A DNA stretch of 50,910 bases from Betaproteobacteria bacterium (GTDB lineage Bacteria; Pseudomonadota; Gammaproteobacteria; Burkholderiales; Burkholderiaceae_C), in the NCBI GenBank assembly GCA_009919175.1, contig RGCL01000015.1:1-50910 (forward strand), read 5' to 3'. Both the position numbers and the translations under genes were made by a program. This document shows positions 16,001 through 24,293 of this stretch, one piece after another. Position 1 is the first letter of the stretch. Each line of letters starts with the position of its first letter. The notes beneath the pieces are model-generated. The model had not been told where the DNA came from and made no database searches. It worked only from the letters and a program-made list of their open reading frames with translations.

Positions 16001-17314
16001 CTACCCTGCCAAAAAGCCAGTGGGTTGATAACCAAAGGTTTTGGGCAACCACAGGATGACATCGGGAAAGAGGGTCATCAAGGCCAGGGCGATCACCAGA
16101 CCAATGAGGAAGGGCAGGATTTCCTTGATGATTTCCACCAGAGGGATGCCCGTCACGCCATTGATGACGAACAACACCACCCCATAAGGCGGCGTGATCA
16201 GCCCAATCATGCAATTGACCACGATCACCACACCAAAATAAACCAGGTCGATGCCCAAGGCCCTACAAGTGGGCACAAAGAGCGGAATGATCACCAGGAT
16301 GATGGTGGAGGCATCCAGGAAGCAGCCCAGCACCAGCAACAAGAGGTTCACGCACAGCATGAACACCATGGGTGACATGTCAATGCCCTTGAGCACACCC
16401 GCCAACAACGCCGGAATGCCTTCTGAAGCCACGACATAGTTCAGGATCAGCGCACCCGCGATCACCAAACCCACTGAGGCCGAGGCGCGCAGGCTCTCGA
16501 GCATGACCCCATACAAGGCACTGAGTTTGAGTGCGCGATAAATCACTGCGGAGGCAAAAAGGGCATAGACCGCAGCCAAGGCGGCAGCCTCAGTCGGGGT
16601 GGTTGCCCCACCATAAATGCCCCACAACAAGATCACCGGCATCAACAACGCTGGGAAGGCCTTGACGGTGATGCCAGGGATTTTGGCCATGGGCACCTTT
16701 TCGTCGGTGGCAAAGCCGCGACGCTGGGACATATAGGCGTTCATCACCATCAGCATGATGGCCATGAGCAATCCGGGACCGACACCACCGAGGAACAAAT
16801 AGCCAATCGAGGCATCTGACACCAGGGCATACAAAACCATGGGGATGGAGGGCGGAACAATGGGACCGATGGTGGATGCCGCAGCGGTGATGGCGGCGGC
16901 ATAGCCCCGGGTGTAGTGACCGCTCTTGACCATCATCTCGATGATGACTTTGCCTAGCCCCGCAGCATCGGCCACAGCCGAACCCGACATGCCCGACATG
17001 ATGAGGTTGGCCACCACATTCACATGACCCAAGCCCCCCTTGAATCGACCCACCAGCGCCACACAAAAGTCCAGCAGCTTCTCGCTCACCGTGCCCGCAT
17101 TCATGATGTTGGCCGCCACGATGAACAAAGGCACCGCCAACAACACAAAGCTGTCGTAAATGCCGTAGATGACCTGCTCACCTGCAATGCCCAAATCCTG
17201 ACCCGATGCGGCCAAATAAAGGACTGAGCTCAAAATGGTGGCGTAAGCGATGGGCATACCAATGGCGGCCAAGAAAAACAAGGCCCCCGCGCACAGTAAA
17301 AAGGCAACGCTCAT
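16001..17314 (-). CDS. dctM: TRAP transporter large permease (first set)
   Basis: This 437-residue membrane protein of about twelve segments is a DctM-type TRAP permease. Diagnostic stretches are NIMNAGTVSEKLLDF, GGLGHVNVVANLIMSGMSGSAVADAAGLG, AAASTIGPIVPPSIPMVLYA and LITPPYGVVLFVINGVTG. It imports an organic acid with sodium or a proton, together with the small permease whose stop codon it overlaps (ATGA) and the receptor encoded upstream. Substrate is inferred from the surrounding sugar-catabolic genes: a sugar acid or deoxy-sugar derivative. Confidence 0.95.
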   Translation of the reverse strand: MSVAFLLCAGALFFLAAIGMPIAYATILSSVLYLAASGQDLGIAGEQVIYGIYDSFVLLAVPLFIVAANIMNAGTVSEKLLDFCVALVGRFKGGLGHVNVVANLIMSGMSGSAVADAAGLGKVIIEMMVKSGHYTRGYAAAITAAASTIGPIVPPSIPMVLYALVSDASIGYLFLGGVGPGLLMAIMLMVMNAYMSQRRGFATDEKVPMAKIPGITVKAFPALLMPVILLWGIYGGATTPTEAAALAAVYALFASAVIYRALKLSALYGVMLESLRASASVGLVIAGALILNYVVASEGIPALLAGVLKGIDMSPMVFMLCVNLLLLVLGCFLDASTIILVIIPLFVPTCRALGIDLVYFGVVIVVNCMIGLITPPYGVVLFVINGVTGIPLVEIIKEILPFLIGLVIALALMTLFPDVILWLPKTFGYQPTGFLAG

Positions 17315-17805
17315 GCACTCACCTCGTCGTCATGACCAAACTGGGGGTTGCGCAGCACCGCCCACAAACGCACGCCATACATGGCAATCACCCCCAGCAT
17401 GAACACGATGTAGATGGAAAACACATAGGCCAGAGGAATGCGCAGACTGGGGCTTTTCTTGATGGTGAGGAAACTCACAAAGTCCCAAGTGCCTGGCAAG
17501 GCAGCCAGCATGCCCAACACCATGCAAGCCGCACTCAGGCCCGCAAAGATGCGGCGTGTACCAGGGCGCACATGGTTATAGAGGATGTCGAAACGGACAT
17601 GATCTTTGTCGCGCAGACAAAATGCGCAACCCCAAAACACCGTCCACAACCAGGTGGTCAAACAAGCCTCCAGCGTCCACTCGATGGGGCTGTTGAAGAC
17701 ATATCGGGAGGTGACTTGTAGGACAAAGGACAAGAACAAGGCGGTCATCAGCAAGACGGCCACATCGTTTGCTCGCCTTTGCCACCAGGAAGAGGTGTGG
17801 TTCAT
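17311..17805 (-). CDS. dctQ: TRAP transporter small permease (first set)
   Basis: The 164-residue protein has four membrane segments and the DctQ family features (LQVTSRYVFNSPIEWTLEACLTTWLWTVFWGCAFCLRDKDHVRFDIL). It pairs with the large permease. I choose the ATG at 17805; a TTG at 17833-17835 would add ten residues and reach almost to the end of the receptor gene. It lies between dctP and dctM in one operon. Confidence 0.92.
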   Translation of the reverse strand: MNHTSSWWQRRANDVAVLLMTALFLSFVLQVTSRYVFNSPIEWTLEACLTTWLWTVFWGCAFCLRDKDHVRFDILYNHVRPGTRRIFAGLSAACMVLGMLAALPGTWDFVSFLTIKKSPSLRIPLAYVFSIYIVFMLGVIAMYGVRLWAVLRNPQFGHDDEVSA

Positions 17806-17841
17806 GGTGTTCAGGGGTTGCAGTTCAGAAGTCAAGTGACA

Positions 17842-18828
17842 TCAAAGACCGTTGATCTTGTCGAGGATGCCGCTGTCCCATTTTTTGGCCAGATCAGACT
17901 TCAGGTATTCACCCTGAACATGCTTGCGGAATGCAGCCAGGTCGGGGGTGTAAACCTTCAGGCCTTTTTCCTTGAAGAAGGCCACCAATTCGTCTTCGAG
18001 CTTGAGCTGTCTTTGACGGGCTGACTCAGCTGCATCGTCTGCTGCCTTTTGCAAACGCTTTTGCTGATCGGGCGTGAGCCTGTCATACACCTTCTTGCTG
18101 ATGGTGAGGTAGTTCAGGTCCACCAAGTGGCTGGTGAGCGCGATTTGCTTGGTCACTTCAAAGAACTTGGCGTCCTTGACGGTGGGCAAAGGATTGTCCT
18201 GGCCGTCGATGGCACCCGACTGCAAGCCCTGGTAGATCTCGGTGAAAGCCATGGGCGTGGGGTTGGCACCCAATGCACGACCCAAGAACAACCAGGCTTC
18301 CGAACCGGGCATGCGCAATTTCACACCGCTCAGATCGGCGGGGGTGTTCACCGGCTTGTCAGTGCGCAAGTTCACATGGCGACGACCCAGGTACATGACG
18401 GTCAAGAGCTTCACGCCCAGCTTGTCTTCCACCTTTTTCTTGTAGGCCTGAAAAAAGTCGCTGTTGAAGACTTTGACCTGGTGGGCTGCATCACGGTGCA
18501 CATAGCCCGCCGAGAAGACGCTGAACTCGGGGAAGAACTCAGCCAACTCCTGGGCAGAGGCAATGCTCATCTCAAGGTTGCCGCGTGAGATGGCTTCCAA
18601 TTCTGTGCCTTGCTTGAACAGGGAGGCATTCCAGTGGCCTTCAAACGCTGCAAAGTCTTTCACAGCAGGACCAAAGACCTCCAGCATGGCCACCGCACGC
18701 TGGTCGGTGGGACTGGCAGGCGAGGACAAGCGCAGTTTGACCTGGGCTTGAGCAAGACCCGCGGTCAAAGCCAAAGAACTGGCCACAGCAGCAGCCATCA
18801 GATGGCGGCGAAAGGCAGAAAATGTCAT
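17842..18828 (-). CDS. dctP: TRAP transporter solute receptor, DctP family (first set)
   Basis: The 328-residue product has a signal peptide (ending LAQAQ) and the DctP fold: KLRLSSPASPTDQ, VNLRTDKPVNTPADLSGVKLRMPGSEAWLFLGRALGANPTPMAFTEIYQGLQSGAIDGQDN. The DGQ(D/E)NP segment is typical of receptors for sugar acids and related compounds. The ATG at 18828 follows AGGAG at a good distance, which fixes the start; an upstream start at 18849 is less likely. It heads the dctPQM set, downstream of the aldolase gene. Confidence 0.95.
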   Translation of the reverse strand: MTFSAFRRHLMAAAVASSLALTAGLAQAQVKLRLSSPASPTDQRAVAMLEVFGPAVKDFAAFEGHWNASLFKQGTELEAISRGNLEMSIASAQELAEFFPEFSVFSAGYVHRDAAHQVKVFNSDFFQAYKKKVEDKLGVKLLTVMYLGRRHVNLRTDKPVNTPADLSGVKLRMPGSEAWLFLGRALGANPTPMAFTEIYQGLQSGAIDGQDNPLPTVKDAKFFEVTKQIALTSHLVDLNYLTISKKVYDRLTPDQQKRLQKAADDAAESARQRQLKLEDELVAFFKEKGLKVYTPDLAAFRKHVQGEYLKSDLAKKWDSGILDKINGL

Positions 18829-18893
18829 GGTTGTCTCCTGTTGACGCATTGAAAAAACGATCGATTCACTCTAGCACAAGGGTTCCAGGCTCG

Positions 18894-18920
18894 CGGGCTT
18901 GATCCGGCTGATCAAGCCCG
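18894..18920 (-). other. Perfect 11-bp stem-loop over the aldolase stop codon
   Basis: CGGGCTTGATC and GATCAAGCCCG form an 11-bp stem with a five-base loop. In the minus-strand transcript it includes the stop codon of the DHDPS-like gene and precedes dctP. There is no run of T after it, so it is not a classical terminator. It could protect the upstream mRNA or change the ratio of receptor to enzyme. Confidence 0.6.
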
Positions 18921-19844
18921 GCTCAAGTCCATCCCAAGACCTTGCCACGCCTTGGACAGCGCAGCATGCTCAGCCGTTGACAAAGCCACCAGAGGCGCAC
19001 GCACGCGAAGCCACCGGGGATCCTGGGTCAGGTGCGACATGATGCCCTTGAGGGCAGGCATGAGGGAATAGGGGCGAACCATGTCCAGCACCCGCGTCAC
19101 CGTCGCCACATCCTGCGCGATGTCTGGCCCGCTGTGCGACTTGACCATGCGACGCACGGTACGCGGCAGAAAGTTGGCCAGGCCGCTGATGGCGCCCGTG
19201 CTGCCCATTTGACCCAGGGGCGGCAAATCCAGTTCATTGCCCACATACACCGTGATCCCGGGCATGAAGGCCGAGGCCAGTCCCACGGAATGGGCGCGCT
19301 CACACGAGCTGTCTTTGATGCCCACGATCAGCTCGGGGTAGCGGTCGATGAGGGTGCGGATCACATGCTGCGACAAACCCACGCCCACCACTTGGGGGAT
19401 GTGATAGAGGTACATGCGCCATCCCTTTGCCGGCAAGGCATCCATGACCTGGGTGTAACAGTCGATCACGCCCTGGTCACTCACTCCCTTGAAGAAGAAG
19501 GGCGGCAACATCAGGCAGCCATGCACGCCCCGGTCGATGGCGTGGCGCGTGAGCGCGAGGGTCTCGGGCAAGGCACTGCAACTTGTGGAGACCATGATGC
19601 GCTCGGCAGGCACCCCGGCAGCAATGAGCTGATCCACCGCCTCTTGCCGCTCCTGAAGCGAAAACGAAGGCCCCTCCCCGGTGGTGCCAAAGGCGGTGAC
19701 GCCACCGCAACCCTGCTCCAGCAAGCGCAAGGCATGGGCGGCATAGGCCGTATGATCGATGCGCAAATGCTCGTCCAGCGGCGTGAGCATGGCAGGCCAA
19801 ATGCCATCAAAGCCATTGCGGGGGTTGATCCAGGTGGGGCTCAT
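18912..19844 (-). CDS. DHDPS/NAL-family aldolase, probable 2-keto-3-deoxy sugar acid aldolase
   Basis: The 310-residue protein is a (beta/alpha)8 class I aldolase. Visible are GIWPAMLTP, the AFGTTGEGPSFS carboxylate-binding loop, the catalytic Tyr147 in YHIPQ and the Schiff-base Lys177 in VGIKDSS. It splits or forms a 2-keto acid, usually pyruvate, with an aldehyde. The context (fucose-type mutarotase, dehydrogenase, lactonase, TRAP transport, GntR) argues for a 2-keto-3-deoxy sugar acid and against lysine biosynthesis. The ATG at 19844 starts at the family end; the open frame upstream has no conserved sequence. It lies 22 bp downstream of the GntR gene. Confidence 0.88.
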   Translation of the reverse strand: MSPTWINPRNGFDGIWPAMLTPLDEHLRIDHTAYAAHALRLLEQGCGGVTAFGTTGEGPSFSLQERQEAVDQLIAAGVPAERIMVSTSCSALPETLALTRHAIDRGVHGCLMLPPFFFKGVSDQGVIDCYTQVMDALPAKGWRMYLYHIPQVVGVGLSQHVIRTLIDRYPELIVGIKDSSCERAHSVGLASAFMPGITVYVGNELDLPPLGQMGSTGAISGLANFLPRTVRRMVKSHSGPDIAQDVATVTRVLDMVRPYSLMPALKGIMSHLTQDPRWLRVRAPLVALSTAEHAALSKAWQGLGMDLSRA

Positions 19845-19866
19845 GTGAGAACTTCTTTCAAGTGAT

Positions 19867-20592
19867 TCAAGTGGAGTAGGCCAAAGACGGTGACGAAGCT
19901 GCGGCGCGCGACACACGCTGGTCGCGCCCCAGCACCCGTTCATGGGCGCTGTGGATGTGGTGCTGGAGGGCTTGTGCGACCTCGGCAGGATCACGCGTTT
20001 TGAGGGCTTGGATCAGGGACAGGTGCTCCTGCATGGCGGGCAACAGGATCTCTGCCGACAGGGTGGAGCGCTCCAGATGGATCAGTCGCACGCGCAGGCT
20101 GTTGATGCGGTAGGCCTGGGAAATCAACTCATTGCCCAGGGCATCGATCATCTGGTCATGCAGCCCCCAATCAACAGAGGTGGCATCGGTGAGCAAATCG
20201 TCGGAGATCCCTTGCGTCTGAGCGCGCTCAACGATGTCGAGGTGCGCGGCCTCAATGGCGCTCAACTCCGCATCGCTCACCACCTGTGCAAAGTGCAGGG
20301 CTGCCTCGCGCTCGAGCACGCTGCGCAATTGAAAGGCGTTGTGAATGAGTTTGAGGTCCACATGGGCGATTTGCAAACCGCGCTGGGGCACGGTGCGCAG
20401 CAAACCCTCGGTCTCCAAACGGGGGATCAATTCGCGAACCGCCCCCAGCGGCATGTTGAGCAATTGCATGAGCTCGCGCTGAGAGACAAATTGACCCGGC
20501 CGCACATTGGCTTGGAGGATTTGCTGGCGAAAATTTTCATAGGCGCGCGCGCGCAAACTCTGCCCACCTTGATCAGGGTTGCGCTCAGCCAT
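19867..20592 (-). CDS. GntR-family regulator with FCD domain (sugar cluster)
   Basis: From the ATG at 20592 the product has 241 residues. Residues about 10-75 are the GntR winged helix (ARAYENFRQQILQANVRPGQFVSQRELMQLLNMPLGAVRELIPRLETEGLL). From about 85 follows the helical FCD ligand domain (QLRSVLEREAALHFA, DWGLHDQMIDALGNELI, MQEHLSLIQALKTRD, with conserved D and H metal ligands). Its start overlaps the last codons of fucU, so the two are co-translated. It is the natural candidate to bind the 20-bp palindrome at 21028-21047 and sense a sugar acid. Confidence 0.9.
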   Translation of the reverse strand: MAERNPDQGGQSLRARAYENFRQQILQANVRPGQFVSQRELMQLLNMPLGAVRELIPRLETEGLLRTVPQRGLQIAHVDLKLIHNAFQLRSVLEREAALHFAQVVSDAELSAIEAAHLDIVERAQTQGISDDLLTDATSVDWGLHDQMIDALGNELISQAYRINSLRVRLIHLERSTLSAEILLPAMQEHLSLIQALKTRDPAEVAQALQHHIHSAHERVLGRDQRVSRAAASSPSLAYST

Positions 20593-21025
20593 GGACCACC
20601 AAACCCTTTCGCAGAAGGATGTTGGCGTAGGTGCGCTCGTCTCCCGTTTGAACCACCACATAAGCCGCTTTGGCCTGCTCGTAAAACGCAAAGCGTTCCA
20701 GGGTCGCCACCTCGCTCATGCCCTGACGCTTCAACACCGACTGGAATTCGGCCACAGCGTCAGGGACGCGGTGCGCATCGCCCATGACCTGCATGGTCCA
20801 CGCACACGCACTAGCCGAGTCATCCAGGGGCAACACCTGCAACACAGCCTCCAGAACCGCCGTGGCACTGAGACCGGGCAGGCGCACCAGCCGATTGAGG
20901 CCTTGTTGCGCCACACGACTGGCGGGGAAGTGGGCATCCACCAAAGCCACCTCGTCGCCATGACCCATGCTGGCCAAGGCATGCAGCAGGTCCGGGGTGA
21001 GGATGGGGGGTAGATTTTTCAGCAT
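20585..21025 (-). CDS. fucU: RbsD/FucU-family mutarotase, FucU-like
   Basis: This 146-residue protein matches FucU along its length: LPPILTPDLLHALASMGHGDEVALVDAHFPA at the N-terminus (with the catalytic His of the GHGDE motif), FAFYEQAKAAYVVVQTGDERTYANILLRKG at the C-terminus. It interconverts sugar anomers in the cytosol, feeding the enzyme that needs one anomer; here that would be the divergent aldose dehydrogenase. The start at 21025 is only two bases from the first possible ATG of that divergent gene. First gene of the minus-strand sugar operon. Confidence 0.9.
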   Translation of the reverse strand: MLKNLPPILTPDLLHALASMGHGDEVALVDAHFPASRVAQQGLNRLVRLPGLSATAVLEAVLQVLPLDDSASACAWTMQVMGDAHRVPDAVAEFQSVLKRQGMSEVATLERFAFYEQAKAAYVVVQTGDERTYANILLRKGLVVHG

Positions 21026-21027
21026 GA

Positions 21028-21047
21028 ATGACTAACATGTTAGTCAT
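21028..21047. promoter_or_regulatory. Perfect 20-bp palindrome, probable GntR operator
   Basis: ATGACTAACATGTTAGTCAT is its own reverse complement over all 20 bases. It lies immediately upstream of the fucU start (21025, minus strand) and across the possible starts of the divergent aldose dehydrogenase gene. A GntR/FCD gene is two genes away and such regulators bind palindromes of this size. The arrangement would allow one repressor to control both directions. Binding is inferred. Confidence 0.75.
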
Positions 21048-22107
21048 GCATAGCCCCAGCCACCGACCGGGAAAACCCGCTGTCCCCCCGACCCAAGCAG
21101 CCCACGCGCCGGCCTTTTTGCCTTGCCTGGACCAGACCCGACTGGGGTTGGGCGGCGCGGCACTGGGCAACCTCTATCAGGCGGTGAGCGACGAGGAAGC
21201 CCAGGCCTTGCTGCATGCCGCCTGGGAGGACGGTTGCCGCAGCTTTGACACCGCCCCTCACTATGGGCAAGGCCTGTCCGAGCAGCGGCTGGGCCAAGGC
21301 CTGGCCGGCAAGCAGCGGTCAACGTTGAGGCTGTCGAGCAAAGTCGGACGAAGGCTCAGGCTCGATGCGACCGCCCCGCGTGCCCAAAACGGCTATGTCG
21401 ACACCCTGCCCTATGCCCAGTACTGGGATTTCTCAGCCCAGGGCATGCGCTTGAGCGTGGAGGAAAGCCTTGCTCGATTGGGTTTGGACCGGTTGGACTC
21501 CGTGTTCATTCACGACATGGATGCCCACACCCAAGGTGCCAACGCCCACGCCGTCTTTCAACAGGTGCTGGACGAGGCCTTGCCCGCCCTGCATGCGCTC
21601 AAAGCCCAAGGCTTGGTGACCCACATTGGCCTGGGGGTCAATGACCACGACATCGTCTCTCGCGTCTTGGCCCATGCCGATCTCGATGTGGTCCTGCTGG
21701 CCGGGCGTTACACCTTGCTCGACACCTCGGCACTGCCAGGCCTGCTGCCCTTGCTGTCCTCACGCGGCGTTCAGCTCAGCCTGGGTGGGGTGTTCAATTC
21801 GGGCATGTTGGCCACCCGCATCGATGGGCAGCGCAGCCTCACCTTCAATTACGCGCCCGCACAGGCGCACTGGGTGAACAAGGCCCTGCACATCCAGGCG
21901 GTGTGCGATCGGCATGGCGTGCCCATCCAGGCTGCGGCCTTGCAATTGGTCCTGCACCATCCGGCCACCCAGCTGGTGTGGCTGGGTGCACGCAGCGTGG
22001 CCGAGTGGGCGCAGGCCCGCCAAGCCGCGCGCTGCGCCATCCCGCCTGATCTGTGGTCCGAGCTCAAGCACTTGCAACTCCTGGACGCGCAAGCCCCCAC
22101 CCCATGA
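21046..22107 (+). CDS. Aldo/keto reductase, probable L-fucose-type aldose 1-dehydrogenase
   Basis: The product (about 353 residues from the ATG at 21046) is an aldo/keto reductase of the D-threo-aldose/L-fucose 1-dehydrogenase group: LGLGGAALGNLYQAVSDEEAQALLHAAWEDGCRSFDTAPHYGQGLSEQRLG, the SSKVGR lysine region, LDSVFIHDMD, and SLGGVFNSGMLA. It should oxidise an aldose to the lactone with NAD(P)+. The start is uncertain. ATG codons at 21028, 21037 and 21046 all lie in or next to the palindrome, conserved sequence begins only near 21140, and a promoter would have to lie inside fucU. It overlaps the lactonase gene by four bases. Confidence 0.88.
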   Translation: MHSPSHRPGKPAVPPTQAAHAPAFLPCLDQTRLGLGGAALGNLYQAVSDEEAQALLHAAWEDGCRSFDTAPHYGQGLSEQRLGQGLAGKQRSTLRLSSKVGRRLRLDATAPRAQNGYVDTLPYAQYWDFSAQGMRLSVEESLARLGLDRLDSVFIHDMDAHTQGANAHAVFQQVLDEALPALHALKAQGLVTHIGLGVNDHDIVSRVLAHADLDVVLLAGRYTLLDTSALPGLLPLLSSRGVQLSLGGVFNSGMLATRIDGQRSLTFNYAPAQAHWVNKALHIQAVCDRHGVPIQAAALQLVLHHPATQLVWLGARSVAEWAQARQAARCAIPPDLWSELKHLQLLDAQAPTP

Positions 22108-22931
22108 TGGATGCCCACTTTCATTGCTGGCAACTGGATCGTGGCGACTATGGCTGGCTCACGCCCGAGTTGAAAGCGATTTACCGGGACGTGCGCATCC
22201 AGGACTGGTGGCAGCATGCCCGTGCGCACGGCGTGACCGCTGGCCTCTTGGTCCAAGCTGCGCCCACCGAGGCCGAAACCGAGTTCCTCTTGAGCCAAGC
22301 CCAGACCCATCCCCAGGTGCTGGGCGTGGTGGGTTGGGTGGATTGGCTGGCCAGCGATGTGGACCAACGCATCGCCAGGCTCGCCGCACACCCCAAGCTG
22401 GTGGGTTTGCGCCCCATGTTGCAGGACTTGCCTGAGCCGCACTGGATTGCTCAGGATGCGCTCCATCCCGCACTGGCCGCCATGGCGCAGCAGGGTCTGG
22501 TCTTCGATGCCCTGGTGAGGACTGAACACCTGCCACACCTTGATCGCATGATGCGGGCTCATCCTGATCTCAAGGTGGTGGTGGATCACGGTGCCAAGCC
22601 CTCCCCCTCGCAAGAGCTTGCCGAGTGGGCGGCGGCGCTGCGCCACCTGGCGCAGTCCCATGGCCCGCATCGTCTGGTGTGCAAGGTCTCAGGCCTTTGG
22701 ACCGAGCTGTCTGATCCTCAGGACACCCGACGCTTGCAACACTGGTGGGAGACCCTGTTCGACATCTGGGGCGCGCAGCGGCTCTTGTGGGGCAGCGACT
22801 GGCCAGTGCTGGAGCTGGCCTCCGACTTCGATCAATGGCGCCGCTTCAGCCTGGAACGCCTGGCCTTGCTTTCACCCGCCCAGCGCGACGCTGTCCTGGG
22901 GGGCAATGCAATACGCTTTTATGGACTCTGA
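22104..22931 (+). CDS. Amidohydrolase-2 family lactonase, fuconolactonase-like
   Basis: The 275-residue protein belongs to the amidohydrolase 2 group that contains L-fuconolactonase and L-rhamnono-lactonase. It begins MMDAHFHCWQ with the metal-binding HxH, and carries DHGAKP (central His) and LLWGSDWPV with the catalytic Asp near the end. It would open the lactone made by the aldo/keto reductase, whose stop codon overlaps this start (ATGA; a second ATG follows at 22107). The pairing of dehydrogenase and lactonase in one small plus-strand operon is strong support for a non-phosphorylative pathway. Confidence 0.88.
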   Translation: MMDAHFHCWQLDRGDYGWLTPELKAIYRDVRIQDWWQHARAHGVTAGLLVQAAPTEAETEFLLSQAQTHPQVLGVVGWVDWLASDVDQRIARLAAHPKLVGLRPMLQDLPEPHWIAQDALHPALAAMAQQGLVFDALVRTEHLPHLDRMMRAHPDLKVVVDHGAKPSPSQELAEWAAALRHLAQSHGPHRLVCKVSGLWTELSDPQDTRRLQHWWETLFDIWGAQRLLWGSDWPVLELASDFDQWRRFSLERLALLSPAQRDAVLGGNAIRFYGL

Positions 22932-22964
22932 GGGGGTGAACCTCAAAGGCACCAGGGACCACGC

Positions 22965-24293
22965 TCAGGTGTAGAAGTAGCGCATCAAGCCCAAGCTGAT
23001 GATGGGGAAGATGAGCAGCAGCACCAGGCGCAAACCGTCCCACACCAAAAAGGGCATCACGCCTTTGTAGGTCTCGCTCATGGGCACGTCTTTGGCCATG
23101 CTGTTGACCACGTAGACGTTCAAGCCCACAGGCGGCGCAATCATGCCAATGCTCACCGTCATCAGGACCAGGATGCCAAACCAGATGGCTTTGTCCTGAC
23201 CCATGAGTCCCATCAGGTCCAGCGACATGATGGCCGGGAAAATCACAGGCAGGGTGAGCATGAGCATGGAGAGTTCATCCATCACGCAGCCCAGCAGGAC
23301 ATAGAGCAACAACACGGCCACCACGATGGCCATGTCGGGCACTGGCAAGCCCGACAGCCAGGAGGCCACCAGCTTGGGCATTTCCGTCAAAGCCAGGGTG
23401 GCATTCATCATGTCTGCGCCAAGGAAGATCATGAACACCATGGCCGATGTTTCGGCCGTGCCCATGAGCGCCTCGGTGAAATTGGCTCGGGTGATTTCCT
23501 TGCGGATCAGGCCCAGGATCAGGGTCAGGGTGGCACCGATGCCAGCGCCCTCGGTGGGTGAAAACACGCCGCCATAAATACCGCCAAACACAATGCCAAA
23601 CACCAGGGCAATGGGCCACACACCCAGGATGGCCGACCATTTTTCAGACGGAGAAATCAGCTGGGTCGCAGGCGCGAGTTCGGGCTTGGCACGAACAATC
23701 AGCCAGATCACCACCAGATAGCCAAGCATCGCAAGAATGCCCGGCACCATGGCCGCTGCAAACAGCTTGGCGATGTTTTGCTCGGTGAGGATGGCGTAAA
23801 CCACCAGGGGCACAGACGGCGGGATCAGAATGCCCAGCGTGCCACCCGTGGCGAGCGTGGCCGTGGTCAATCGACCGCTGTAGCCGTGCTTGCGCATGTG
23901 CGGGTAAGACACTTGGGTGATGGTGGCGCAAGTCGCCACCGATGAACCGCACACCGCCCCAAAGGCGCCCGCTGACAACACCGAGGCCATGGCCAGGCCG
24001 CCGCGCACCTGCCCCATGATGGCCGCCGCAGCGCGAAACAAGTCGCGGCTGAGGCCACCGCTGGAGGCAAACTGCCCCATGAGCAAAAAGAGTGGGATCA
24101 CGCTCAGGTCGTAGACCGTGAGGCGGGCGACGGCACTGCCCTTGAGGAAATTGAGGGTGGTGTAGGAGTCGGTGAGCATCCAATACCCCACCACACCCGG
24201 CAAGAACATGGCCGCAGCAATGGGAATGCGAATGGCCATGAGCACCATCATGGCAATGAACAGGCTCACCCCGAGGGTGGAAGGAGACATCAT
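22965..24293 (-). CDS. dctM: TRAP transporter large permease (second set)
   Basis: This 442-residue DctM-type permease has about twelve membrane segments and the family blocks FLKGSAVARLTVYDLSVIPLFLLMGQFASSGGLSRDLF, GGLAMASVLSAGAFGAVCGSSVATCATI, GGTLGILIPPSVPLVVYAILTE and GMIAPPVGLNVYVVNS. The frame is open for 100 codons upstream, but the ATG at 24293 overlapping the small permease stop (ATGATG) gives the normal family length. It is the last gene of the 31510-22965 operon and converges with the lactonase gene, 33 bp away. Confidence 0.95.
   Translation of the reverse strand: MMSPSTLGVSLFIAMMVLMAIRIPIAAAMFLPGVVGYWMLTDSYTTLNFLKGSAVARLTVYDLSVIPLFLLMGQFASSGGLSRDLFRAAAAIMGQVRGGLAMASVLSAGAFGAVCGSSVATCATITQVSYPHMRKHGYSGRLTTATLATGGTLGILIPPSVPLVVYAILTEQNIAKLFAAAMVPGILAMLGYLVVIWLIVRAKPELAPATQLISPSEKWSAILGVWPIALVFGIVFGGIYGGVFSPTEGAGIGATLTLILGLIRKEITRANFTEALMGTAETSAMVFMIFLGADMMNATLALTEMPKLVASWLSGLPVPDMAIVVAVLLLYVLLGCVMDELSMLMLTLPVIFPAIMSLDLMGLMGQDKAIWFGILVLMTVSIGMIAPPVGLNVYVVNSMAKDVPMSETYKGVMPFLVWDGLRLVLLLIFPIISLGLMRYFYT

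Noticed and set aside
18912-19844. Annotating the DHDPS-family gene as dapA of lysine synthesis
   Set aside because: It sits in a GntR-controlled sugar and TRAP operon, which points to a catabolic aldolase; the fold alone does not decide.
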